From Planctomycetaceae bacterium (GTDB lineage Bacteria > Planctomycetota > Phycisphaerae > SM23-33), in assembly GCA_039680605.1 (NCBI GenBank), contig JBDKTA010000039.1:112574-176573 (forward strand): 64,000 nt of DNA. Direction: 5' to 3'. The position numbers and the translations under genes are program-made. Shown here piece by piece: positions 33,907 to 44,654 of the stretch. The stretch's first letter is position 1. Every line of letters begins with the position of its first letter. The notes under the pieces were generated by a model that did not search any database, had not been told where the DNA came from, and saw only the letters and a program-made list of their open reading frames with translations.

Positions 33907-36540
33907 CTAGGGCAGGTCGGCGTTTTCGCGCAGGCCTTCGATGGGTTTGTTGTCGGCGCCGCGGATTCGGGCGCAGGCGGCGAAGTTGCCGTCGGCCTGG
34001 GTCACCTTCAGCAGCAGCACGTTCCATCCCTTGTTGAGGGTGACGGTGGCGTGGTCCTGGGCGATGCTGATCCCGCGCCGCGAATTGGCGGCGATTACCT
34101 GCTTTCCGTTGATCCAGGCCCGCAGGCCGTCGTCGCTGCCGGTTTCGAGCTTGGCCTGGCGATCATCCGGGCTGTAGATGCTCGTGCGAAGATACGCGGT
34201 GCAGTTGTGGAGCCCCTCGACGGCCTTGCTCAGGTCCACCGCCCAGGGGCGCGAGGCGTCGCCGCCGGCGGTGATCGGCCGCCAGACGACGGGGGCGTCG
34301 TGGGTCTCGGGCGGGAAGGGGATGTCGAACAGTTCGGTCGGGCCCTTGTCCGGCTGCGTATAGGGGCCGGCGAGCTTCCAGCTCAGGATATGGTCCTGTC
34401 CGCCTTCCAGGGCGGTGAGCAGTTCACGCGCGCCGGAGAGCACGAGGCCGTCGCACTTGGTCTTCAGGACCGCCTGCAGGGCCTGCGTGACGTCGTGGCG
34501 GTACTGGCGGGCGATGGACCTTGAGATGACCAGGATCGACGCGGCGGCCTGCGACTGCAGGGCCTGGTCGGCAAGGTGATGGCCCGCCAGCATCAGCGTG
34601 TCGAGTGAGGGCATGTCGGCGATATCTGACAGGACCAGCCGCTTCTCGTCGTCTCGCTTGGCGAGCATGAGGGCGCGGCGGTACATATCGAGCGCCTGGG
34701 CGGGGTTGTCGCGCCGCAGCGCCGCGGCCTGGCGCAGATACGCGCGCAGGGCGGCGGCGTGGTGGTCGAGATTCTCGCTCTTGGTGATGATCTCGATGAG
34801 GTCGTCGAGCACCGAAGCGTCGGGCCAATTGATGATGCACTGGGCGGCGGCGTCGCGGATGGCTTCGTTGGGGTCTTTGGCGGCGGCGTGGACGATCTTG
34901 AGGGCCTGTCCGCCGCCGATGCCTCCGATGGCCCGCAGCAGGCTGCAGCGGTCGCGGAGGTCTTCGCTGACGCTCAGCGACTTTGCGACGAGGATGACGG
35001 CCTTGTCCAGGTCGCCGCTTCGGCGCCCACAGAGGGCGACGGCCGACTCTGCGGCGGGGCGGTCATTGTCGCCGGTGGCGGCGAGCATGCGGCGGACGAG
35101 CATGGGCAGGTATCGCACCTCGGCGACGGCGGCGAGGGTTTTGAACGCCTCGCTGCGAACGATCTCGTCGTCATCGGTGCAGGCTTGGAGCAGCTCGGGG
35201 ACGGCCCAGGCGGTCTTGCGGTCGGCCAGGCAGCGGAAGAGCTCGACTTTGATATTGTTCTTGGCAGGCTTGATCGCCCAGATGATCGCCTGGTCGACGG
35301 CGCGGCCTTGCAGGGCCCGCAGCGTCGCTCGGGCGGCGGCGGCAAGGGGTTCCTCTGCGCCGGTCATCTCCGCCAGCATGGGCACGCAGGCGGCGTCGCC
35401 AAGTTTGGCCAGGGCCACGACGGCCGCCAGGCGCGCGGAGGCGTGTTCGCCGCCGGCCGCGGTCATGATGGCCGATCGCGCGGCGGGGTCGTTGCGTTCG
35501 ACCAGCACGCCCAGCAGGGCCACCTGCGCGGCGGCGTCAAGATCCTTCATGTCGCGCCCCATCGCCTCGGTAACCGCCGAGCCGACCATCGAGCGGGCGA
35601 GTTCGCGGGCCTTGGCCGCCATCGCCGGATCGGGGTTGATCAACAGCCGCGTCACCACGGGGGCGGCGCGGGTCGGGGCGGTGGCGGCCAGCCCGTGCAG
35701 GGCGGACAGTCGCAGCACCACCGGAACATCCTCGCCGGTGAGTTGCTCGCAGATGGTCATCGCCGCGTCGATCTTCCCGGCGGCGACCATCTCGCGCGCC
35801 ACCCGGAGGCGCGCCTGGGCGATCGACGGGCGGTAGCGCGACGGCGCCTTGCCATAGGCCTTGACCAGCGCCGCGGCGGCGTCCGGCGTGGCGATGCGCG
35901 ACAGCGCGGCGATAGCCGCGGCCAGGATCGCGTCGTTGTCCGGCGAAACGAACCCCAGCAGCGCGTCGATGGCCTGCTCGTCGCGACGGCGACCGGCCGA
36001 GTCGATCAGGCTGATGAGCTGGCGCCCTTTGAACCGCTTCAGGGCGACGCGCAGGGTCTCGCCCGCCTGGGGCAGGGGGATCGCTTCGAGCGACTGGACG
36101 GTTGTGGAGAACAGGTCGTCGCTGTTCATCGCCTTGGCGAGGCAGTCGACCGCCTCGGTCGTGCCGATCAGGGCCAGTTGGCGGCAGACGAATATTCTGC
36201 AGTCGAGGGTGGATTTGATTTTGTTGTCGAGTACCTTGACGAAGTACTCCACCAGTTGCGTTCGCACTTCGGGCGTGGCGGACTTGACGATCTCAGCGAC
36301 GGCCTCGATGGCGTCGGCGCTCTTTCCGGACTGGTAGGTCAGCATGTCCTTGAGAGCGGCGGTCATCCCGGGAACTGCTTCGACGGGCGCTGCGGCGGAG
36401 GGTTCGGACGCGGCCTGGGTCGAAGGTTGAGCCGGCTGTGAAGCCGCTTCGCCGGCGGTCTGGGCCGCCGCACCGGCCGACAGCGCCGCCAGGACAGCCG
36501 TCAGTGCGGCAGAACGCATCCTATCGCGCAAAGACAACAC
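33907..36540 (-). CDS. Exported HEAT-repeat protein
   Basis: An 877-residue protein with a signal peptide (ALTAVLAALSAGAAAQ), a low-complexity Pro/Ala/Ser linker, then a long solenoid of HEAT-type helix pairs (for example RLAAVVALAKLGDAACVPML and AKDPNEAIRDAAAQCIINW). The last 150 residues form a beta-rich domain with GLRAWINGKQV and LNKGWNVLLLKV, as in PA14/GH-type ligand-binding domains of planctomycete proteins. The GTG start at 36540 has AGGAAGGAAG four bases upstream. First gene of the three-gene run. Confidence 0.85.
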   Translation of the reverse strand: MLSLRDRMRSAALTAVLAALSAGAAAQTAGEAASQPAQPSTQAASEPSAAAPVEAVPGMTAALKDMLTYQSGKSADAIEAVAEIVKSATPEVRTQLVEYFVKVLDNKIKSTLDCRIFVCRQLALIGTTEAVDCLAKAMNSDDLFSTTVQSLEAIPLPQAGETLRVALKRFKGRQLISLIDSAGRRRDEQAIDALLGFVSPDNDAILAAAIAALSRIATPDAAAALVKAYGKAPSRYRPSIAQARLRVAREMVAAGKIDAAMTICEQLTGEDVPVVLRLSALHGLAATAPTRAAPVVTRLLINPDPAMAAKARELARSMVGSAVTEAMGRDMKDLDAAAQVALLGVLVERNDPAARSAIMTAAGGEHASARLAAVVALAKLGDAACVPMLAEMTGAEEPLAAAARATLRALQGRAVDQAIIWAIKPAKNNIKVELFRCLADRKTAWAVPELLQACTDDDEIVRSEAFKTLAAVAEVRYLPMLVRRMLAATGDNDRPAAESAVALCGRRSGDLDKAVILVAKSLSVSEDLRDRCSLLRAIGGIGGGQALKIVHAAAKDPNEAIRDAAAQCIINWPDASVLDDLIEIITKSENLDHHAAALRAYLRQAAALRRDNPAQALDMYRRALMLAKRDDEKRLVLSDIADMPSLDTLMLAGHHLADQALQSQAAASILVISRSIARQYRHDVTQALQAVLKTKCDGLVLSGARELLTALEGGQDHILSWKLAGPYTQPDKGPTELFDIPFPPETHDAPVVWRPITAGGDASRPWAVDLSKAVEGLHNCTAYLRTSIYSPDDRQAKLETGSDDGLRAWINGKQVIAANSRRGISIAQDHATVTLNKGWNVLLLKVTQADGNFAACARIRGADNKPIEGLRENADLP

Positions 36541-36624
36541 GATACTTCCTTCCTGAGGTTGGGGGTAGTCAGTCTACCCGAAACGCCTCGGATATGACAG
36601 AGCCTGGTTGGCCCGCCAGGATGC

Positions 36625-36810
36625 CTACGCCTGGGCGGGCTTCTTGTAGACGTTCAGGCCGACCTTTTCCTGTCGGTCCGGGATGGTGGCGTTGCCCTCG
36701 GTCGAGGCGATGATGACCGTCTTGCCCGATGACGAAGGGCCGAACTCCTTGCTCAGGTCGACCTTGATCGTCAGGATATTGCCTTCAACGCTCATTTCCA
36801 CGTTCTTCAT
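36625..36810 (-). CDS. Small conserved protein, 61 residues
   Basis: Reads MKNVEMSVEGNILTIKVDL, then a KEFGPSSSGKTVIIAST stretch and a NVYKK tail. It has the look of a compact beta-rich single-domain protein; similar short proteins occur in many bacteria as far as I recall. GAAGGAG lies seven bases upstream of the ATG. Function unknown. Confidence 0.75.
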   Translation of the reverse strand: MKNVEMSVEGNILTIKVDLSKEFGPSSSGKTVIIASTEGNATIPDRQEKVGLNVYKKPAQA

Positions 36811-36956
36811 GGCGCACTCCTTCGGAGGTTATGCACTTAATTGTTATCGTACAAATGGCCGTTGGGGCTGTTGCCTGTCCGCAGGAATTGCGGATTGGGG
36901 ATTTCGGATTGTGGATTATGGACAGTACGTCGGCGATTGGTTCGCGACGGATATTC

Positions 36957-37041
36957 ACCGCGGAGATCGCAGAGGACGCAGAGAAAAAAGAAGGAGTTTT
37001 TAACTTCTTCTTCCTCAGCGTCCTCCGCGACCTCTGCGGTT
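36957..37041. repeat. 85-bp inverted-repeat element of the CGCAGAGG family
   Basis: The left arm ACCGCGGAGATCGCAGAGG (36957 on) pairs with the right arm ending CCGCGACCTCTGCGGT (37017-37041), with a purine/pyrimidine-rich middle that also pairs. It lies just after the oxidoreductase stop (minus strand) and could act as a processing or termination hairpin. Confidence 0.85.
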
Positions 37042-37058
37042 AAATTGCCCGAGCAAAC

Positions 37059-38075
37059 CTATGAAATCCGAACCTCGCGGCGGGTCTTCTGGGAGTCGTA
37101 GACGCCGTTGAGCATTTTCATCAGCGTCACGCCGTGGGCGGCGCAGGGGATCGGCTGGCGGCGGGTCTGGATGCACTGGACGAAGTGCTTGACCTCGTCG
37201 GCGAAGGGGTTGTTGGCCGGCGGCTGGGGGGTGATGTCCATCTGCATGCCGTTGCGTTCGACGAAGATGGTCAGCGGGTTGACTTCGGCGCCGCCGAGGG
37301 TCCCGGCGATCTGGATGGCGCTGCCGCCACGCTGGTTGAGTGCCCAACTGGCCTCGAGGATCAGCACCGCGTCGTTGGCGAAGCGGATCAGGGCGAACGC
37401 CGAGTCGTCGACGTCGTACTTGACCCCGGCGGGCACGGTATGGGCGAAGCGGGTGTAGGCGGCCCCGCAGACGCTGACAGGGCGCGGGCAGCCCATCAGC
37501 CACCAGGCGTTATCCAGGGCGTGAACGCCGATGTCGATCAGTGCTCCGCCGCCGGCCCGCGACTTGTCCACGAACCAGCTCTTGGTCCCCAGCGGAATTC
37601 CGCGGCGGCGGTGGTAGACCGCCCGGCCGAAGTAGATCTCGCCCAGTTCGCCCGACTCGACATAGCGATGGATGGTGGTCGCGGCGCTGGTGAATCGCTG
37701 GCACAGGGCGTACATGAGGACCTTGCGGGCCTTCTTGGCCGCCGCGGCCATCGCCTGCGCCTCGGCGACCTTGCGGGCGGGAGGTTTCTCGCAGATAACG
37801 TGCTTTCCCGCCTGCAGGGCGGCGATGGTGATTGGGGCGTGCAGGTCATTGGGGACGGCCACGCTGACGGCGTCGAGATCGGCCTGGGCGAGCATTTTCC
37901 TGTAGCTGGCGAAGCCCTGGGGCACGTCGTACTCTTTGCACTTGGCGGCCAGCAGGTCGGTGTTGATGTCGCACAGGGCGACGACTTGTGCAGCCGTGTC
38001 GGACTTGTATCCTTTGAGGTGCTCGCAGCCGGGCCAGCCCACGCCGATGACGCCGATCTTGACGACCTTGGACAT
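37059..38075 (-). CDS. Gfo/Idh/MocA family oxidoreductase
   Basis: A 338-residue NAD(P)-dependent dehydrogenase. The Rossmann start is IGVIGVGWPGCEHLKGY, the conserved Lys-Pro is in VICEKPPARKVAEA, and the C-terminal domain has AGGGALIDIGVHALDNAWW with the usual Asp and His. Likely acts on a sugar or cyclitol in the cytoplasm. It is a single-gene unit. Confidence 0.9.
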   Translation of the reverse strand: MSKVVKIGVIGVGWPGCEHLKGYKSDTAAQVVALCDINTDLLAAKCKEYDVPQGFASYRKMLAQADLDAVSVAVPNDLHAPITIAALQAGKHVICEKPPARKVAEAQAMAAAAKKARKVLMYALCQRFTSAATTIHRYVESGELGEIYFGRAVYHRRRGIPLGTKSWFVDKSRAGGGALIDIGVHALDNAWWLMGCPRPVSVCGAAYTRFAHTVPAGVKYDVDDSAFALIRFANDAVLILEASWALNQRGGSAIQIAGTLGGAEVNPLTIFVERNGMQMDITPQPPANNPFADEVKHFVQCIQTRRQPIPCAAHGVTLMKMLNGVYDSQKTRREVRIS

Positions 38076-38338
38076 AATGTGGTTCCTTAATGTCCGGTCA
38101 TTGTGGCGGGGGGGAAATAAATTGTCAAATTATGGCTGGCATGGCGGGGCGGAACGTGCAAAATAAAGCAGTCGCGTCAGGAGGACGACGCTAGAATTCA
38201 GTCAAATTGGTAAAACCCGGCAGATGAGTGCCAAGCCGTCCGGCCGGTAGTCCGGGGCGGTCCATAAAAAAGTTTCAGTACGCGGTCCTGCCTCGCCGAA
38301 AGGTGGTTAAGTTCAGCGAGCGAAAGACGGGTGAAGCA

Positions 38339-39871
38339 ATGGACGCCGGAAACATCCGGGGGGAGAAGCCAAGAGCGAGGCTGTGCGAGACGGCCTTGGC
38401 GGCGCTTTGCCTATGCGGCAGCCTCTGGGCAGGGGACGGCACGTCGTCCAGCTCCGGCCAGGGCAGCCTCGATTCGCTGATCGCGGAGATTCGCCAGACT
38501 CGCGACATCCGCACCGCCGCGGCGCTGTACGCCCAGGCCCGGGCTATCGATCCGCGAAGCGAGGATCTTTACCACGCCTACATGGAGACGGCGCTCAAAT
38601 GCGGGTTCCCAAGGCTGGCCTACTATGCGGCCGCGGAATTGACCCAACTCGACGCCCAGGATGGTCAGGCCTGGTCAGTGCAGGCATATTACAATGCTGT
38701 CCGCCAGGACTACCGCCAGGCGATATCGGCCGGCGCCCAGGCGGCCGAACTGCTACCGGCGAATCCTTCGCTGCTGAACAACATGGGATATCTGCTGGGG
38801 TGGTATGAAGGGCTGCCCATCCCGCCCCGGCTCAACAGCAACGTGACGCAGACCCTGGCGGTGCAGAAGCCCAACTGGCTCAAGTCGCCGGTGTTCGCCA
38901 AGTGCTATCAGGAGACGGTGACGGCCGCCAAGGCGTACAACGAGCACCTGGCGGTGTGCAAGGAGAAGGCACAGGAGACGCGGCGGCGGCTTGATACGCT
39001 GACGGGTCTGGCCAAGAAACTCCAGGCGGCGGTGTCGTCCAACGCGTCTGTGATCGACGCCTGCGACTCGAAGATCGACAGCCTTCAGGTGTCGCTGGAC
39101 CGGACGCTGAACGATCCGACGATGTCCGAGGCGGCCAGGAATGCCCAGGCGCGCGGCATCGAGAGCCAGATGAACATCCTTCGCGAGCGCCGCAATCGCT
39201 GGAACGGCTACATGACCCAGGCCACGCAGCGGATGCAGTCGCTTTCGCAGGAGATCCGGGTGGCCGCCACGGCCAACACCGACGCCGAGAAGCGCCTTAA
39301 AGAAGCGGAGGTTCCGACGTTCAAGCCGGTGTGGCGGCCTCCGGATGTTGAGGGCGTGGTCACCGCCGACGCCGAGCCCAGCGGACCGACGGGCGTATCG
39401 GCCGCTCCCGCCGTTGCCGCCGCCGCGGCGCCGGCGCAGTCATCGTCGGCCTCGATCGAAACGCTTCTGGACATGGCCAAGCTGCTCATCCGCAACGGGC
39501 TGGAAGAGAAGGGCAAGGAATCGCTCAAGGCGATCATTACCAAGCATCCCTCGACGGCCGCGGCCAAGGAGGCCCAGGCCGTTCTGGACAACCCCGTCGC
39601 CGCGTACCAGGAGCGTCCTGCCCGCCCCGCCGAACCTGTCGTCGCTCAACCGGCGCCGACTGAGCAGGCCAAACCGCGCTCCCACCGCGCCAAGACTCCG
39701 CAAGCGCCGGCTAAGAAAGCCGATGCCGAAGAACTGCTCCAGGCCGCCCGTCTGCTGGTGCGAAACGATCAGTCCCAAGCCGCCCAAAGCCTCCTGCAGA
39801 CGATCATGAATGACCATGCCGGCACGCCCGCGGCCCGCGAAGCCAAAGTGCTGCTGGCCGGGCTCAAGTAG
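38339..39871 (+). CDS. Exported tetratricopeptide/coiled-coil protein
   Basis: A 510-residue protein with a likely signal peptide (ETALAALCLCGSLWAG). The first 200 residues hold TPR-like helices (AAALYAQARAIDPRSEDLYH, LAYYAAAELTQL). The middle is a long coiled coil (LRERRNRWNGYMTQATQRMQ), and the end is an Ala/Pro linker with two copies of an ETLLDMAKLLIRNG / EELLQAARLLVRND unit, each followed by a HPSTAAAKEA-type helix. It may be an envelope assembly scaffold. The ATG at 38339 is the first that gives a signal peptide. Confidence 0.7.
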   Translation: MDAGNIRGEKPRARLCETALAALCLCGSLWAGDGTSSSSGQGSLDSLIAEIRQTRDIRTAAALYAQARAIDPRSEDLYHAYMETALKCGFPRLAYYAAAELTQLDAQDGQAWSVQAYYNAVRQDYRQAISAGAQAAELLPANPSLLNNMGYLLGWYEGLPIPPRLNSNVTQTLAVQKPNWLKSPVFAKCYQETVTAAKAYNEHLAVCKEKAQETRRRLDTLTGLAKKLQAAVSSNASVIDACDSKIDSLQVSLDRTLNDPTMSEAARNAQARGIESQMNILRERRNRWNGYMTQATQRMQSLSQEIRVAATANTDAEKRLKEAEVPTFKPVWRPPDVEGVVTADAEPSGPTGVSAAPAVAAAAAPAQSSSASIETLLDMAKLLIRNGLEEKGKESLKAIITKHPSTAAAKEAQAVLDNPVAAYQERPARPAEPVVAQPAPTEQAKPRSHRAKTPQAPAKKADAEELLQAARLLVRNDQSQAAQSLLQTIMNDHAGTPAAREAKVLLAGLK

Positions 39872-39960
39872 CCGCTCGACCGGCAGATGCAGGTTCGACG
39901 CCGTTGAAAATGGGGCCGCTTTGCCGATAACCTTCTTCAACGCGCCAGGGCGCTAGTTAA

Positions 39961-40056
39961 GCCGCAGAGGTCGCTGAGGACGCTGAGGATGTTAAAAGAT
40001 AAAACATCCTCTTCCCTTGTTTTCACCTCAGTGATCTCTGTGACTCTGTGGTGAGT
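39961..40056. repeat. Inverted-repeat element of the CGCAGAGG family upstream of pgi
   Basis: The left arm starts GCCGCAGAGGTCGCTGAGG and the right arm ends ACTCTGTGGTGAG, with a perfect inner hairpin AGGATGTT/AACATCCT (39986-40010). It ends 27 bases before the pgi start and could affect its expression. Confidence 0.8.
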
Positions 40057-40082
40057 GGTTCTTTTGCAGCAAGGAGAATCGA

Positions 40083-41483
40083 ATGATCCAGCTTTATTGG
40101 AAGAACGCTTCCAGCGACGTCGTCACCGATAAGAACGGAATCTCCCGGGGCGACCTGGACACACTGGCCCCGGCCGTCGCGGCTGCGCACCGCGTGGTGC
40201 AGGAACAGATTCATGACGGTCACCTGGGATACGCCAAGCTGCCCACGCGGCGCGACTATCGCGACGCGGTGATGGCGCTGGTGAATCGCTACCGGGGCAA
40301 TACGACGGACCTGGTGGTGCTGGGGATCGGCGGCAGCGCCTTGGGCAACATCGCCCTGCAGGCGGCGCTGAACCCCGCCACGTACAATTTGATGGGCGAC
40401 AAGGTGCGCCCCGGCCCGCGCCTGTTCGTGCTCGACAACGTCGACCCGGCGATGATCTCCGACACGCTCAAGATCGTCCGCCGCCGCCTCAAGACCACGC
40501 TGGTCAACGTGATCTCCAAGAGCGGCGAGACGGCCGAGACCGCCAGCGCGTTCATGATCTTCCGCCAGGAGCTCAAAAAGAAGCTCGGCGACGACTTCGC
40601 CCAGCGCATCGTCGCCACCACCGACCTGGCCAAGGGCACGCTGCACGATATCGCCACGGCCGAGGGCTACCCCATGCTGGCGGTGCCCGACGACGTCGGC
40701 GGGCGCTTCAGCGTGCTCTCGCCGGTGGGGCTGTTCAGCGCCGCCATGTGCGGGATCGACATCGACGCGCTGTTGGGCGGGGCCGCCGCCATGCGGGCGC
40801 GGCTCGAGCAGAGCGACTGGCGGGCGAACATCGGCTGCGTGCTGGCGGCTATCACGTACCTGTCCTTTGCCCGCAAGGGCAAGCCGATGCACGTGATGAT
40901 GCCTTACTCCAACCGTCTGTACCTTCTGGCCGACTGGTACCGCCAGCTCTGGGCCGAATCGCTGGGCAAGAACGTCGACCGCCAGAACGCCCCGGTCGTC
41001 GTCGGGCCCACGCCGATCAAGGCCCTGGGCACCACCGACCAGCACAGCCAGGTGCAGCTCTACCGCGAAGGCCCCAACGACAAGCTGACGATCTTCCTGG
41101 AAGTCGAGAAGCATCCGGACAACGTCCGCGTGCCCAAGAGCTTCGACGAGATCGCCGGGCTCTCATACCTGGGCGGCGCCCAGATGGGCAAGCTCCTCAA
41201 CGCCGAGAAGCTGGCCACCGAGTTCGCCATGGCCAAGTCGCTGCGTCCGACGGTCACGCTGCGACTTCCCGAGATCACCCCCGCCGGCGTCGGCGAGTTC
41301 ATCTACCTCTTCGAGTACGTCACCAGTTTGATGGGCGAGATGCTCAACATCGACGCCTACAACCAGCCTGCCGTCGAACTGGGCAAAAAAGCCACCTTCG
41401 CCCTCATGGGCCGCGGCGGTTATGAAGACGTCGCCAAAGAAATGAAGCCCTTCACGCGATTGGATAAGGACTACCTGCTCTAA
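40083..41483 (+). CDS. pgi: Glucose-6-phosphate isomerase
   Basis: A 466-residue enzyme that interconverts glucose 6-phosphate and fructose 6-phosphate. The phosphate-binding loop VVLGIGGSALGN is near residue 80, VNVISKSGETAETAS follows, and the catalytic Glu/His region HSQVQLYREGPNDK and the C-terminal lysine region are intact. The length fits the shorter bacterial type. AAGGAG lies upstream of the ATG at 40083. Confidence 0.96.
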   Translation: MIQLYWKNASSDVVTDKNGISRGDLDTLAPAVAAAHRVVQEQIHDGHLGYAKLPTRRDYRDAVMALVNRYRGNTTDLVVLGIGGSALGNIALQAALNPATYNLMGDKVRPGPRLFVLDNVDPAMISDTLKIVRRRLKTTLVNVISKSGETAETASAFMIFRQELKKKLGDDFAQRIVATTDLAKGTLHDIATAEGYPMLAVPDDVGGRFSVLSPVGLFSAAMCGIDIDALLGGAAAMRARLEQSDWRANIGCVLAAITYLSFARKGKPMHVMMPYSNRLYLLADWYRQLWAESLGKNVDRQNAPVVVGPTPIKALGTTDQHSQVQLYREGPNDKLTIFLEVEKHPDNVRVPKSFDEIAGLSYLGGAQMGKLLNAEKLATEFAMAKSLRPTVTLRLPEITPAGVGEFIYLFEYVTSLMGEMLNIDAYNQPAVELGKKATFALMGRGGYEDVAKEMKPFTRLDKDYLL

Positions 41484-41500
41484 GCGCCGGCGGCCGTGCG

Positions 41501-41538
41501 AAAAAAAGACGGGGACAGCCGCTGGGCTGTCCCCGTCT
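41501..41538 (-). terminator. Intrinsic terminator of dnaK
   Basis: On the minus strand, a perfect 14-bp stem (AGACGGGGACAGCC with its complement) and a four-base loop is followed by seven T. It lies 21 bases after the dnaK stop. Its position also lets it receive transcription from pgi, although no T-run follows on the plus strand. Confidence 0.9.
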
Positions 41539-41558
41539 GATCGTCACAGGCGGTACGG

Positions 41559-43493
<1,935 letters not shown>

Positions 43494-43693
43494 AATTTTC
43501 ACCTCATCAGTTATGGGTCCCCGCATCGGCTGCGCAGGCTGTCCCTCAGAAGCTTATGCAATCACGATGCCACAGATTTAAGCTAATCTTGTGCAAGCAG
43601 TTACAGAACGACCTCTACCGTCCGGATGTGCCATTTCGACCGCCTCAGCGGTCCGCAGGGCTGGCTTTGGCAGGCTTCTGCAATCCTCGGACA

Positions 43694-44482
43694 TCAGGCC
43701 TCAGGCCCGCCCAGTGGAAGCGGCGACAGGGCATCGATCCCGTCGCAGGCGTTCTTGAGAAAGCACGCCAGCAGAATGAAGTAGGCCAGGTGGCACAAGC
43801 CCGCCATCAATACGGCTATGCCGCCTGCAGCGGCGGCTTCGGGCGTTTGGTCGGATATCAACGCTACGGCAAGCACCACCAGAAGAAGGCTGGCAGCCCA
43901 CACGATCACCACACTGTTGCCCAAAGCTCGAGACGCCGGGCGCGACGGGGCTCCGGTCGCCGCCAACCGCCGGTTGTACCACTGGCACCAGCCGCCATGG
44001 GTGCGAAAAGCCCAGTACACGTTGAATAGCGGCATCAGCATGAATCCCACAGCCGCTCCGGGCGTGATCTCGGCCGGCTGCACCGCCCGCCACATTCGGT
44101 ACAGGACGATCAAGTACAGCACCAACGCCGCTGCATATGCAACCGCGAGCAGAATCGTTAACAATCCTGCGGCAAGAAATAGGCCGTCGAACGGCTGCCT
44201 GCCGAAGATACTCAACAGCGACGAGATGAAGATTAGTCCAATGATGGCGATGATCAGGCTTCCGCAGAGGAGGTACCCACGATAGCATCCGCGGGCGACC
44301 TTGTCGGGCGCGCCGCAAGGGCGCAATGGCTGCCGGACCCCAGGAAGCGGCGGCGGCGATGTGCCGTCCGCCGGCGCTGCCACGATGAAGACCTCGCGAC
44401 AATCCGGGCATCGGCCCTGCTTGCCTGCAAGCGAATCATCCGAAGTCAACCGCAACCCGCACTTGGGACAGACGATGATCAT
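43694..44482 (-). CDS. Zinc-ribbon, multi-span DUF4328-like membrane protein
   Basis: A 262-residue protein: an N-terminal zinc ribbon (MIIVCPKCGLRLTSDDSLAG, GRCPDCREVFIV), then four or five membrane spans (LLCGSLIIAIIGLIFISSLL, LTILLAVAYAAALVLYLIV, VIVWAASLLLVVLAVALI, IAVLMAGLCHLAYFILLAC). The stretch MLMPLFNVYWAFRTHGGW between spans resembles DUF4328-type proteins. The ribbon is like those of the 16.8-18.8 kb genes. The ATG at 44482 has GGGAG upstream; the longer frame above it is translated repeats. Confidence 0.75.
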   Translation of the reverse strand: MIIVCPKCGLRLTSDDSLAGKQGRCPDCREVFIVAAPADGTSPPPLPGVRQPLRPCGAPDKVARGCYRGYLLCGSLIIAIIGLIFISSLLSIFGRQPFDGLFLAAGLLTILLAVAYAAALVLYLIVLYRMWRAVQPAEITPGAAVGFMLMPLFNVYWAFRTHGGWCQWYNRRLAATGAPSRPASRALGNSVVIVWAASLLLVVLAVALISDQTPEAAAAGGIAVLMAGLCHLAYFILLACFLKNACDGIDALSPLPLGGPEA

Positions 44483-44519
44483 GTGCTTGCTCCCATGTCT
44501 GAAGCTGAACGATCGGAGA

Positions 44520-44654
44520 CACGCACAACGGAGTTGTGCGTGGCACCCTGTTAATGCATGGGCGGGACGCCCATGCCACACAGCAAGAGCATGGGCGGGA
44601 CGCCCATGCCACAAAGCAAGAGCATGGGCGGGACGCCCATGCCACACAGATTAA
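44520..44654. repeat. Palindrome array including three 33-bp tandem copies
   Basis: A RAYT-array-type hairpin (CACGCACAAC-GGA-GTTGTGCGTG, 44520-44542) is followed by three copies of GCATGGGCG-GGA-CGCCCATGC starting at 44556, 44589 and 44622. The exact 33-bp spacing keeps frame, and each copy is followed by CCACA (a GTGG foot on the other strand). Confidence 0.9.

Noticed and set aside
38200..38275. Cyclic di-GMP (GEMM-I) riboswitch
   Set aside because: Only scattered matches to the core are seen; the conserved GGGACGC segment is missing.
43494..43693. CIRCE operator upstream of dnaK
   Set aside because: No TTAGCACTC/GAGTGCTAA inverted repeat is present.
44556..44654. Short CRISPR-like array of 33-bp units
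   Set aside because: The whole 33-bp unit is repeated with no unique spacers; it is a tandem palindrome.
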